Shown here: piece by piece, positions 1-6,450 of the stretch | How positions within the stretch are numbered: position 1 is the first letter of the stretch | Layout of the letters: the number at the start of each line of letters is the position of its first letter | Origin: an uncultured Flavobacteriales bacterium | GTDB lineage: Bacteria > Bacteroidota > Bacteroidia > Flavobacteriales > Flavobacteriaceae | Direction of reading: 5' to 3' | Length of the DNA stretch: 20,733 bases | Assembly: GCA_913009535.1 (NCBI GenBank) | Contig: CAJVXR010000020.1 | Coordinates: forward strand, 1-20,733 | The notes under the pieces: model-generated | Databases searched by the model: none | What the model was told of the DNA's origin: nothing | The model's input: the letters and a program-made list of their open reading frames with translations, nothing else | Translations under genes and position numbers: made by a program

Positions 1-710
1 GTCTTGATCAAGATATGATGCAAAAAAACCTAACATGTAAATCCTTAAAAGATGCGCAAAAAAACATGATAATATTTAGTATTGTTTTGGTTATTGTAAC
101 TTTTTTGTTTTTATTATTAGGCGCATTATTATTTATTTATTCTTCAAGATTTGATATTATAATTCCTGAACTTAACGGCTCTGTAAATACTGATTTACTA
201 TTTCCTGAAATTGCACTAAATAGTGGATTAGGCAGCTTAATTGGAATAACATTTTTACTAGGTTTAATTGCCGCTGCTTATAGTAGTGCCGATAGCGCTT
301 TAACTTCGCTTACAACTTCGTACTGTGTTGATTTTATTGATTTAAAAAATAAAAGCATAGAATATCAAATTAAAGTTAGAAAAAGGACCCATATAGTTAT
401 GAGTTTTGTCCTAATTATAGTAATTATTATTTTCAAAAATTATTTAACCACAAGTGTGTTAGATGGTTTATTAATTTTAGCAGGTTACACATATGGTCCG
501 TTATTAGGTTTATTTGCTTTTGGAATTTTCACAAATTATAAAATTCATGATAAATACGTTTGGATTGTTACATCTCTATCTGTTTTAATAATGATTTTTA
601 TTGGAAACTTAGACCCCTCTTATTTAGGTGGATATAAAATAGGATACGAACTACTTCCTTTAAATGGACTACTAACTTTTATTGGCTTAATATTGATTCG
701 TAGAAAGTAA
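1..710 (+). CDS. Sodium:solute symporter (SSS family), C-terminal part, 5' end outside window
   Basis: This is the C-terminal half of a Na+-coupled inner-membrane transporter. The reading frame is open through the first base of the window, with codons for LDQD ahead of the first Met at 15, so that Met is internal and the gene begins upstream. The family signature is AAYSSADSALTSL, about 87-99 residues after position 15; its serines correspond to the Na2-site region of SSS transporters. Hydrophobic segments lie at about 18-43, 73-93, 126-142, 148-173, 181-198 and 212-228, counted from the Met at 15. The loop after the signature is charged (KVRKR). The substrate cannot be told from this part; SSS members carry sugars, amino acids, sialic acid and others. 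The last 24 bp overlap the convergent CoA-binding-fold gene on the other strand. Confidence 0.9.
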   Translation, partial: LDQDMMQKNLTCKSLKDAQKNMIIFSIVLVIVTFLFLLLGALLFIYSSRFDIIIPELNGSVNTDLLFPEIALNSGLGSLIGITFLLGLIAAAYSSADSALTSLTTSYCVDFIDLKNKSIEYQIKVRKRTHIVMSFVLIIVIIIFKNYLTTSVLDGLLILAGYTYGPLLGLFAFGIFTNYKIHDKYVWIVTSLSVLIMIFIGNLDPSYLGGYKIGYELLPLNGLLTFIGLILIRRK

Positions 711-1049
711 TACTAAAGTACAAGCTTCAATATAATCGATAGATTCATTTTTTAATAATAAATAAAACTCTTCGTTTTCAGTTCCGGGGTTAAAAATTAC
801 TCTTTTAGGGTTTAAAGAGATAATATAATCATAATAATCTCTTTGTCTTACACTATTTAGATATAATGTGACAGTGTGAATATTATTAAAACTAATAAAA
901 TCTTTTTCTATTAAAGCTTTGTCAATAGTTCCAGTTTTTGAACCAATAGCCTTAACATTAATATTGTTTAAAAGCAGTCTTTTTACTGCCATATTTGAAT
1001 AGCGATCAGGATTTAAAGAAGCACCTAGTACTAAAGTTTTTTTTACCAT
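687..1049 (-). CDS. CoA-binding-domain protein (YccU-like, CoA_binding_2)
   Basis: Predicted soluble protein of 120 aa made of one Rossmann-type CoA-binding domain. The N-terminus has the expected beta strand and nucleotide loop, VLGASLNPDRYSN (about residues 6-18). The C-terminal half has the family pattern FNPGTENEEF followed by IEACTLVLLS. Such stand-alone domains are common, but their physiological role and exact ligand are mostly unknown. I chose the ATG at 1049, which gives MVKKTLVLGAS and fits the family. The reading frame could open at 1070, but that adds seven residues inside fabH. With this start the gene overlaps the fabH stop by 7 bp, which suggests translational coupling in a fabH-led operon. 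Its 3' end overlaps the convergent symporter by 24 bp. Confidence 0.82.
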   Translation of the reverse strand: MVKKTLVLGASLNPDRYSNMAVKRLLLNNINVKAIGSKTGTIDKALIEKDFISFNNIHTVTLYLNSVRQRDYYDYIISLNPKRVIFNPGTENEEFYLLLKNESIDYIEACTLVLLSTNQY

Positions 1050-2050
1050 CGTATAATAACAGACCCCCAAGTGAATCCTGCTCCAAAAGCAGCAAGAACT
1101 ACCAAATCATTATCCTTTATTTTGCCTTGTTCCCAAGCTTCTGTAAGAGCAATTATAACTGAAGCAGCCGTAGTATTGCCATAACGCATTATATTGTTAT
1201 AAACCTGATCATCTGAAAGTTTAAATCTACGCTGAACAAATTGAGAAATTCTTAAATTAGCTTGATGGGGAATTAGCAAATCAATATTTTCACTCTTCAA
1301 ATTATTGGCTTCTAAACCATCTACTATAGCTTCAGAAAAACGAGTCACTGCATTTTTAAAAACAAATTGTCCATTCATATATGGATAAAACGATAGATCG
1401 TCGGGATCATTTTCAGCTAATATTTCAGGAACCCATCTCCCTGTATGAGGACCATCCATCATTAATTCTCTAGCATGTTTACCCTCAGAATAAAGATGAG
1501 AAGATAATATTCCTTTTCCTTTTACTTCACTTCTGGATAAAATTGCAGCACCTGCTCCGTCACCAAAAATAACAGTAATCCCTCTTCCTCTTGTAGTCTT
1601 ATCCAATGCTCCAGAATGATTTTCAGATCCTATAACTAAAATATTCTTATACATACCCGTTTTTATAAACTGATCTGCAACAGAAATTGCATAGATAAAA
1701 CCAGAACATTGATTACGAACATCTAAAGCACCAATTGTAGGCATATCTAGCATGTCCTGAACACGAACTCCTCCTCCTGGAAAATACATGTCTGGACTTA
1801 ATGTAGCAAATATGATAAAATCTATATCATTTTTTTTTAAACCGGACCTCTCAATTGCTATTTTTGAAGCTTTTACAGCCATTGTAGACGTGTTATCATC
1901 AGTTTTGGGATCAATCCAACGTCTTTCTTTAATTCCTGTTCTTTCTTGAATCCATTCATCTGTAGTATCCATTATTTTTAACAAATCATTGTTAGTTACT
2001 ATGTTATCAGGAACATAATAACCAAGACCACTAATTTTTGAATTGAACAT
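1043..2050 (-). CDS. fabH: 3-oxoacyl-ACP synthase III (KAS III)
   Basis: Cytoplasmic condensing enzyme of 335 aa that starts fatty-acid synthesis by joining an acyl-CoA primer to malonyl-ACP. The catalytic triad is complete: Cys115 in NQCSGF, His262 in IPHQAN and Asn292 in YGNTTAAS. The N-terminus has the usual GYYVPDNIVTN and DEWIQERTGI motifs, and a glycine-rich IFGDGAGAAI loop lies near 161-170. It is slightly longer than E. coli FabH (317 aa), with an extended segment at about 195-225. Bacteroidota often carry more than one KAS III paralogue. This copy is not next to plsX or rpmF, so it may be a secondary paralogue with a different primer preference. The ATG at 2050 is the natural start, divergent from htpG across a 138-bp AT-rich region. 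Confidence 0.95.
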   Translation of the reverse strand: MFNSKISGLGYYVPDNIVTNNDLLKIMDTTDEWIQERTGIKERRWIDPKTDDNTSTMAVKASKIAIERSGLKKNDIDFIIFATLSPDMYFPGGGVRVQDMLDMPTIGALDVRNQCSGFIYAISVADQFIKTGMYKNILVIGSENHSGALDKTTRGRGITVIFGDGAGAAILSRSEVKGKGILSSHLYSEGKHARELMMDGPHTGRWVPEILAENDPDDLSFYPYMNGQFVFKNAVTRFSEAIVDGLEANNLKSENIDLLIPHQANLRISQFVQRRFKLSDDQVYNNIMRYGNTTAASVIIALTEAWEQGKIKDNDLVVLAAFGAGFTWGSVIIRW

Positions 2051-2123
2051 AAATATATAGTTGTTGTTTAGTGCAATTTAAATAAAAAATAATCAATCAA
2101 TAATATAAAAAAAAATCATTAAA

Positions 2124-2142
2124 TAGTGTCAATTTGTCACTA
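2124..2142. promoter_or_regulatory. 19-bp palindrome upstream of htpG, possible operator
   Basis: The sequence TAGTGTCAATTTGTCACTA pairs with itself at eight of nine positions around the central T at 2133; the only mismatch is T2129/T2137. It also contains a direct repeat, TGTCA at 2127-2131 and again at 2135-2139, 3 bp apart. It sits in the fabH/htpG divergent region, 46 bp before the htpG ATG, and overlaps the candidate -33 element. This geometry fits a repressor or activator site. It is not the CIRCE element bound by HrcA. The binding protein is unknown. Confidence 0.45.
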
Positions 2143-2165
2143 ACAGTTGTTTGGTATATGATTTG
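2133..2165 (+). promoter_or_regulatory. Candidate Bacteroidota-type promoter for htpG
   Basis: TTTG at 2133-2136 could be the -33 element, and TATGATTTG at 2157-2165 resembles the Bacteroidota -7 element TAnnTTTG with one extra base. The 20-bp gap between them fits the usual spacing. A start site would fall near 2171, leaving a leader of about 18 nt before the ATG at 2189. This is a motif match only. Confidence 0.4.
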
Positions 2166-2188
2166 ATTTATTTAAAAAAAAAATAATC

Positions 2189-4063
2189 ATGGCAAAAGGT
2201 AAAATTAACGTATCGGTTGAAAATATATTTCCACTAATTAAGAAGTTTCTATACAGTGATCACGAAATATTTCTTAGAGAACTAATATCAAATGCAACCG
2301 ATGCTACTTCTAAATTAAAACACTTAAGTAGTATTGGAGAAAATAAAATCAAAATAGACAATCCTATTATTGAAATAAAAATTGATAAAAAGGGAAAAAA
2401 ATTACATATTATAGATCAAGGTATAGGTATGACTATTGATGAGGTTAAAAAATATATTAACCAAGTGGCATTTTCAGGTGCAGAAGAGTTTTTAGAAAAA
2501 TATAAAGATTCGGCAAAAGACACCGGAATAATTGGTCATTTTGGACTTGGATTTTATTCAGCGTTCATGGTAGCTGAAAAAGTAGAAATAAACACAAAAT
2601 CTTACAAGGATGATAGCGGAGCTCATTGGATTTGTGATGGATCTCCTGAGTATACTCTTTCAAAAAGCGACAAAAAAGATAGAGGAACTGAAATAATTCT
2701 TCACATTGATAAAGATTCTAAAGAATTCTTAGAAGAATCAAGAATAAGAACCTTACTTTCTAAGTATAATAAGTTCATGCCAGTTCCAATCAAATTTGGA
2801 ACTAAAGAAATAACTAATAAAATTGGAAAGGGAGATAAAGAAAAAGAAGTCAAAGAAACCGTTGATGATATTATTAACAACTCTAATCCAGCATGGACTA
2901 AAGCACCCTCTGATTTAGATGAAAATTCATACAAAGAATTTTACAGAGAGCTATATCCAATGCAATTTGAAGAACCTCTTTTTAATATTCATTTAAATGT
3001 TGATTACCCGTTTAATCTAACTGGAATATTATACTTTCCTAAAATTTCAAATGATATAAATGTTCAAAAAGATAAAATTCAGCTATATCAGAACCAAGTT
3101 TTTGTTACTGATAATGTAGAGGGAATAGTTCCAGAATTTCTAACTCTTCTTAGAGGTGTTATAGATTCACCTGATATACCTTTAAATGTTTCTAGAAGTT
3201 ATTTACAAGCAGATGGAGCTGTAAAAAAAATAAGTAATTACATAACAAGAAAAGTAGGAGATAAATTAAATTCTCTTTTTACTAAAAATCGTGAAGAATT
3301 TGAGAAAAAATGGAATGATATTAAAGTTGTTATAGAATACGGAATGCTTAGCGAAGAAAAGTTTTATGATAAAGCTCAAAAATTCGCTTTATATCCAACG
3401 GTGAATGATGAATTTTTCACTTTTCAAGAGTTAAAAGATAAAATTTCTAAAACTCAAACTGATAAAGATGAAAAACTAATTATTCTTTATGCATCTAATA
3501 AAGATGAACAACACCCATACATCGAAGCGGCTAAAGAAAAAGGATATGAAGTTCTTTTACTAGATTCTCCAATAATAAGTCATCTGATACAAAAAATTGA
3601 ATCAAGTAATGATAAAGTTGCTTTTTCAAGAGTTGATGCAGATGTAATAGATAAATTAATCAAAAAAGATAGTGAAGAAATTTCAAAACTTGATGAAAAA
3701 GAAAAAGACAAATTAAAGGGTGTAATTGAAGAATTTGTTCCAAAAGAAAAGTATACAGTTCAACTAGAAGCTATGGATAGTGATGCAGCTCCATTTACAA
3801 TTACCTTTCCAGAATTCATGAGAAGGATGAAGGAAATGCAACAAAGTGGAGGTAACAGTATGTTTGGAAATATGCCAGAGATGTATAATTTAATAATTAA
3901 TGTAAATAATCCAATCTGTTCTGAAATATTAAAATCAAAAAACAAGGATAAAAAGAAAAGATTAATTAATCAATCTTTAGATCTTGCAAAATTATCTCAA
4001 AACTTGTTAAAAGGAGAAAACTTAACGTCATTTATTAAAAGAAGTCTAGATTTTATAAAATAA
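2189..4063 (+). CDS. htpG: Molecular chaperone HtpG (Hsp90 family)
   Basis: Cytoplasmic ATP-dependent dimeric chaperone of 624 aa, the same length as E. coli HtpG. The N-terminal GHKL ATPase domain is intact: ELISNATDA at 31-39 (catalytic Glu31, Mg2+-site Asn35), DQGIGMT at 76-82 (adenine-binding Asp76) and the lid region GHFGLGFYSAF at 116-126. The middle domain contains the conserved segment around DSPDIPLNVSRSYLQ, whose arginine contacts the ATP gamma-phosphate in family members. The C-terminal dimerisation domain runs to the end, without the eukaryotic MEEVD tail, as expected for bacteria. The ATG at 2189 gives the standard MAKGKINVSVEN start. It probably heads a transcript that includes the DoxX-like gene 5 bp downstream. 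Confidence 0.98.
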   Translation: MAKGKINVSVENIFPLIKKFLYSDHEIFLRELISNATDATSKLKHLSSIGENKIKIDNPIIEIKIDKKGKKLHIIDQGIGMTIDEVKKYINQVAFSGAEEFLEKYKDSAKDTGIIGHFGLGFYSAFMVAEKVEINTKSYKDDSGAHWICDGSPEYTLSKSDKKDRGTEIILHIDKDSKEFLEESRIRTLLSKYNKFMPVPIKFGTKEITNKIGKGDKEKEVKETVDDIINNSNPAWTKAPSDLDENSYKEFYRELYPMQFEEPLFNIHLNVDYPFNLTGILYFPKISNDINVQKDKIQLYQNQVFVTDNVEGIVPEFLTLLRGVIDSPDIPLNVSRSYLQADGAVKKISNYITRKVGDKLNSLFTKNREEFEKKWNDIKVVIEYGMLSEEKFYDKAQKFALYPTVNDEFFTFQELKDKISKTQTDKDEKLIILYASNKDEQHPYIEAAKEKGYEVLLLDSPIISHLIQKIESSNDKVAFSRVDADVIDKLIKKDSEEISKLDEKEKDKLKGVIEEFVPKEKYTVQLEAMDSDAAPFTITFPEFMRRMKEMQQSGGNSMFGNMPEMYNLIINVNNPICSEILKSKNKDKKKRLINQSLDLAKLSQNLLKGENLTSFIKRSLDFIK

Positions 4064-4068
4064 TTGTA

Positions 4069-4431
4069 TTGAAAAATTTGAATGCATATATAATTGGATT
4101 GATTTATATATGTGCTGGAATAGCTCATTTTACTAATTCTGAGTTTTATATACAAATGATGCCAAGCTACCTTCCCTATCATTGGGAATTAGTTTTGGCA
4201 AGTGGTATTGTTGAAGTAATTTTAGGAATTGGAGTAGTCTTTAAAAAATACAGAAATCTTTGCCTATGGGGAATCATAATAATGTTACTGATATTCCTTT
4301 CTGTTCATTTTAATATGTTAATTCCCAATTACAGTTTAGGTGCTCCTGTTTATTTATTAGTTATTAGAATTATTGTTCAATTTGGTTTAATTTATTGGAC
4401 TTGGAAAAGTATAAATCCAATAAGTAAATGA
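4069..4431 (+). CDS. DoxX-like small integral membrane protein, TTG start
   Basis: Predicted inner-membrane protein of 120 aa with four transmembrane segments at about 5-22, 38-58, 63-85 and 91-113. The motif MMPSYLPYHWELVLASGI, followed by EVILGIGVVF, is typical of the DoxX/MauE-related group often annotated in Flavobacteriia. Members are variously linked to redox-associated membrane complexes, but no biochemical role can be assigned here. No ATG is available near the N-terminus; the first in-frame Met lies well inside, in the IQMMPSY segment. TTG at 4069 is therefore the best start, 5 bp after the htpG stop. Tight spacing suggests co-transcription with htpG. Confidence 0.75.
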   Translation: MKNLNAYIIGLIYICAGIAHFTNSEFYIQMMPSYLPYHWELVLASGIVEVILGIGVVFKKYRNLCLWGIIIMLLIFLSVHFNMLIPNYSLGAPVYLLVIRIIVQFGLIYWTWKSINPISK

Positions 4432-4455
4432 TTTATTTTTTAACTAAAATAAATT
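4431..4455 (+). terminator. Weak AT-only hairpin after the DoxX-like gene
   Basis: TTTATTTT at 4432-4439 pairs perfectly with AAAATAAA at 4446-4453 around a 6-nt loop, with A4431-T4454 adding one pair, and T residues follow. It could be a weak intrinsic terminator between the DoxX-like gene and the lipoprotein. A stem of only A-T pairs is of low stability, and such stems arise often by chance in DNA this AT-rich. Confidence 0.25.
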
Positions 4456-4486
4456 TTATCATATTTACAATCCAAATTACAAAACT

Positions 4487-5167
4487 TTGAAAAAATTTAT
4501 TTTATTATTTCTTTTTTTTTTAACTATTAGTTGTTCAAATAAAAAAAAGCAAATGAATGTCAATGTATCTATTGACGGTTTCAAAAAAGGAAATATCTAT
4601 CTTCAAAAAATACAAGACTCAACTTTAATAAATATTGATTCGGTTTTTGTTGATGAAAAAGGGGCAATTGTTTTAAATTATGAAATTAGTTCTCCTGAAA
4701 TTTTTTATTTAAACCTTGATGTTTCTAAAAATGATAATAGAATAGAATTTTTTGGTGAAAAAGGAGATATTTTTATAAAGACTAGTCTCAAAAAATTTAA
4801 TTCTGAATTTGATATTTCTGGATCTTATAATGACTCTATTTACAGAGGATATTTAAAAATCATTAAACAATTTAACTTCAAAAGACTAGATTTAATCAAA
4901 TTATCTTTGGTAAAATCTCAAAAAAAACAATTAGATAGCGTTAAGTTAATTGAGAATAAAATACAAAATTTAGACAAAAGACAGTATCTCTACAGTCTTA
5001 ATTATTCTGTTACTAATGGAAACAGTCATGTAGCTCCATTTATTGCTTTAAATGAATTTTCTCAAGGAAGTAAAATAATATTAGATACAATAAAGAATTC
5101 TTTAAATAAAGATGTTTTGAATTCAAAATACGGGAAATTACTAGAAAAGACTATTAGTCTAAAATAA
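4487..5167 (+). CDS. DUF4369-domain lipoprotein without thioredoxin domain
   Basis: Predicted lipoprotein of 226 aa. Residues 1-16 form a short lipoprotein signal peptide: MKK, a hydrophobic stretch, then LTISC with Cys16 as the likely lipidated residue. About 22-115 matches DUF4369 in style, with GFKKGNIYLQK, DSTLINIDSVFVDEKG and FFGEKGDIFIKTS; this domain is usually found at the N-terminus of Bacteroidota TlpA/ResA-like thiol-disulfide proteins. The remainder is helical and resembles the linker of those proteins, but the protein ends where an AhpC/TSA-thioredoxin domain would be expected, and no CxxC motif is present. There is no ATG near the signal peptide, so TTG at 4487 is the start. Its stop is 1 bp from the stop of the convergent small gene. 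Confidence 0.75.
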   Translation: MKKFILLFLFFLTISCSNKKKQMNVNVSIDGFKKGNIYLQKIQDSTLINIDSVFVDEKGAIVLNYEISSPEIFYLNLDVSKNDNRIEFFGEKGDIFIKTSLKKFNSEFDISGSYNDSIYRGYLKIIKQFNFKRLDLIKLSLVKSQKKQLDSVKLIENKIQNLDKRQYLYSLNYSVTNGNSHVAPFIALNEFSQGSKIILDTIKNSLNKDVLNSKYGKLLEKTISLK

Positions 5168-5168
5168 T

Positions 5169-5435
5169 CTATAACTCATTAAAAGATTTAACCAACTCAC
5201 TAGCTTTTTGGGTTAATTCTAAACTGATAGACTTGTAATGTGTATTTTTATTTTTTACGTCTTTTTGATGTATTTTTTTAATTAACAAATCAAATACTAC
5301 AAAACATTCATCTGTTAATTTTTCGCTTTTTTTAAGATCTTTTTCTGAACTCTCTAGCTCCCATAAATTAATGTTTTGAATGATTTCACCAATTACATTA
5401 TTCAAATCTTTTTTTAAATTTTTTATACTAGCCAT
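5169..5435 (-). CDS. Small helical hypothetical protein, last gene of the idi operon
   Basis: An 88-aa soluble protein of unknown function with no signal peptide or membrane segment. It begins MASIKNLKKDLNNVIGEI and is predicted to be almost all alpha-helical and rich in Lys and Glu. Small proteins of this look occur in other flavobacteria to my memory, but I cannot name a family. The ATG at 5433-5435 lies 10 bp after the upstream PTPS-family stop codon, so it is very likely the third gene of the idi operon. Its length, placement and normal composition favour a real gene over chance. Confidence 0.65.
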   Translation of the reverse strand: MASIKNLKKDLNNVIGEIIQNINLWELESSEKDLKKSEKLTDECFVVFDLLIKKIHQKDVKNKNTHYKSISLELTQKASELVKSFNEL

Positions 5436-5445
5436 TTTTTATTAT

Positions 5446-5856
5446 TTAATTACCATTGTATTTAACAAAATTTCTAGGAGTTTCGTATAATGTCACTTCT
5501 AACCCTTTAGCCATCTCAATTTCTTTTCTTAAAATATTCCATATAAAAATACAAATATTTTCAGCTGTAGGAACTACTTTCTTGAAATAATCTATATCTA
5601 AATTTAGATTTTTGTGATCTAAAATATTTTCTATTTTGTTTTTAATAATATCTTTTAAATCTTTTAAATCAATAACCATTCCAGTTAACGGATCAACATC
5701 TCCGGTAATATCCACTATTATTTCATAATTGTGCCCATGATAATTTGTGTTACTACAAATTCCAAATATTTCCATGTTTTTCTTGTCACTCCAATTCTCA
5801 ACAAACAATCTATGAGCTGCATTAAAATGCGCTTTTCTGCTTACGGTTACTTTCAT
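5446..5856 (-). CDS. 6-pyruvoyl/6-carboxy-tetrahydropterin synthase family (PTPS/QueD)
   Basis: Cytoplasmic pterin enzyme of 136 aa acting on 7,8-dihydroneopterin triphosphate. The zinc ligands are visible: His15 (AAHR), His40 and His42 (YHGHNY). The catalytic set is also present: Cys34, Asp80-His81 (LDHKNLN) and Glu125 (YETP), which binds the pterin ring in homologues. The spacing from Cys34 to the HGH motif is five residues (CX5HGH), as in animal 6-pyruvoyl-tetrahydropterin synthase. Typical QueD, which makes 6-carboxytetrahydropterin for queuosine, has CX3HGH. The enzyme could therefore be a biopterin-type synthase, a QueD, or bifunctional. The ATG follows the idi stop codon with no gap, so the two are likely co-translated. 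I leave the symbol empty because queD is not certain. Confidence 0.88.
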   Translation of the reverse strand: MKVTVSRKAHFNAAHRLFVENWSDKKNMEIFGICSNTNYHGHNYEIIVDITGDVDPLTGMVIDLKDLKDIIKNKIENILDHKNLNLDIDYFKKVVPTAENICIFIWNILRKEIEMAKGLEVTLYETPRNFVKYNGN

Positions 5857-6372
5857 TTAATTAATATTTTTATAAAATTTTTCAAAAATTATTTTAAACC
5901 ATACTGTATATGATTTGGGGTTAATAACTAAATCATTGCTTAAAGCATCTAAATCAACCCACTTCCAATCACAAACCTCTAATTCATTAATTAAAGGATC
6001 CTTATTATATTTACCCAAAAGGACATGGTCATATTCATGTTCTGTTAAACCGTTATCCAATCTAGCTTTGTAGACAAAAGAAAATAAATTATTAAGTTGT
6101 GTTTTAAAACCCATTTCTTCATCAAGTCTCCTTATTCCAGCATCTATTACCGATTCTCCGTCTCTGGGATGGCTACAGCAAGTATTAGTCCATAACCCAG
6201 GTGAGTGATATTTATTTAATGCTCTTTTTTGGAGAAGTAGCTGTTTATTATCATTAAGAATAAAAACAGAAAAAGCTCTGTGAAGCAAAGCTTTTTCATG
6301 AGCCTCAATTTTTTCCATTAAACCTAATTGATTATCATTATCATCAACTAATATCACCATTTCATTAACCAT
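5857..6372 (-). CDS. idi: Isopentenyl-diphosphate delta-isomerase, type I
   Basis: Cytoplasmic Nudix-fold enzyme of 171 aa interconverting isopentenyl and dimethylallyl diphosphate for isoprenoid synthesis. Expected residues are present: metal ligands His25, His31 and His68, the active-site Cys66 in TNTCCSHP, and Glu111/Glu113 in LTEHEYDH. The Nudix-like helix RRLDEEMGF is at 81-89. The ATG at 6372 puts His25 at the same position as in E. coli Idi; a second Met four codons on is possible but less likely. It heads a three-gene minus-strand operon with the PTPS-family gene and the small hypothetical. A TAACTTTG -7-like element ends only 4 bp before the ATG. Confidence 0.95.
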   Translation of the reverse strand: MVNEMVILVDDNDNQLGLMEKIEAHEKALLHRAFSVFILNDNKQLLLQKRALNKYHSPGLWTNTCCSHPRDGESVIDAGIRRLDEEMGFKTQLNNLFSFVYKARLDNGLTEHEYDHVLLGKYNKDPLINELEVCDWKWVDLDALSNDLVINPKSYTVWFKIIFEKFYKNIN

Positions 6373-6376
6373 TTAT

Positions 6377-6384
6377 CAAAGTTA
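6377..6384 (-). promoter_or_regulatory. Candidate -7 element for the idi operon
   Basis: On the minus strand the sequence is TAACTTTG, an exact match to the Bacteroidota -7 consensus TAnnTTTG. It ends 4 bp before the idi ATG, so transcription from it would start at or next to the start codon. No convincing -33 TTTG element is found at the right distance, which keeps confidence low. Confidence 0.3.
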
Positions 6385-6427
6385 CAAAATTTGAAATATT
6401 AAATATTATAAATTAAAAAAACAACGC

Positions 6428-6435
6428 TATTTTTG
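6428..6435 (+). promoter_or_regulatory. Candidate -7 element for prfC
   Basis: TATTTTTG matches TAnnTTTG exactly and lies 15 bp before the chosen prfC ATG at 6451. It includes the TTG at 6433 that could otherwise be mistaken for an earlier start codon. A TTTG sits at 6390-6393, too far upstream to be a standard -33 element. Confidence 0.3.
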
Positions 6436-6450
6436 AATATTAAAATTAAT

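Noticed and set aside
6433..6450. prfC start at the TTG at 6433
   Set aside because: The ATG at 6451 aligns with the E. coli RF3 N-terminus and the TTG is part of a likely -7 promoter element.
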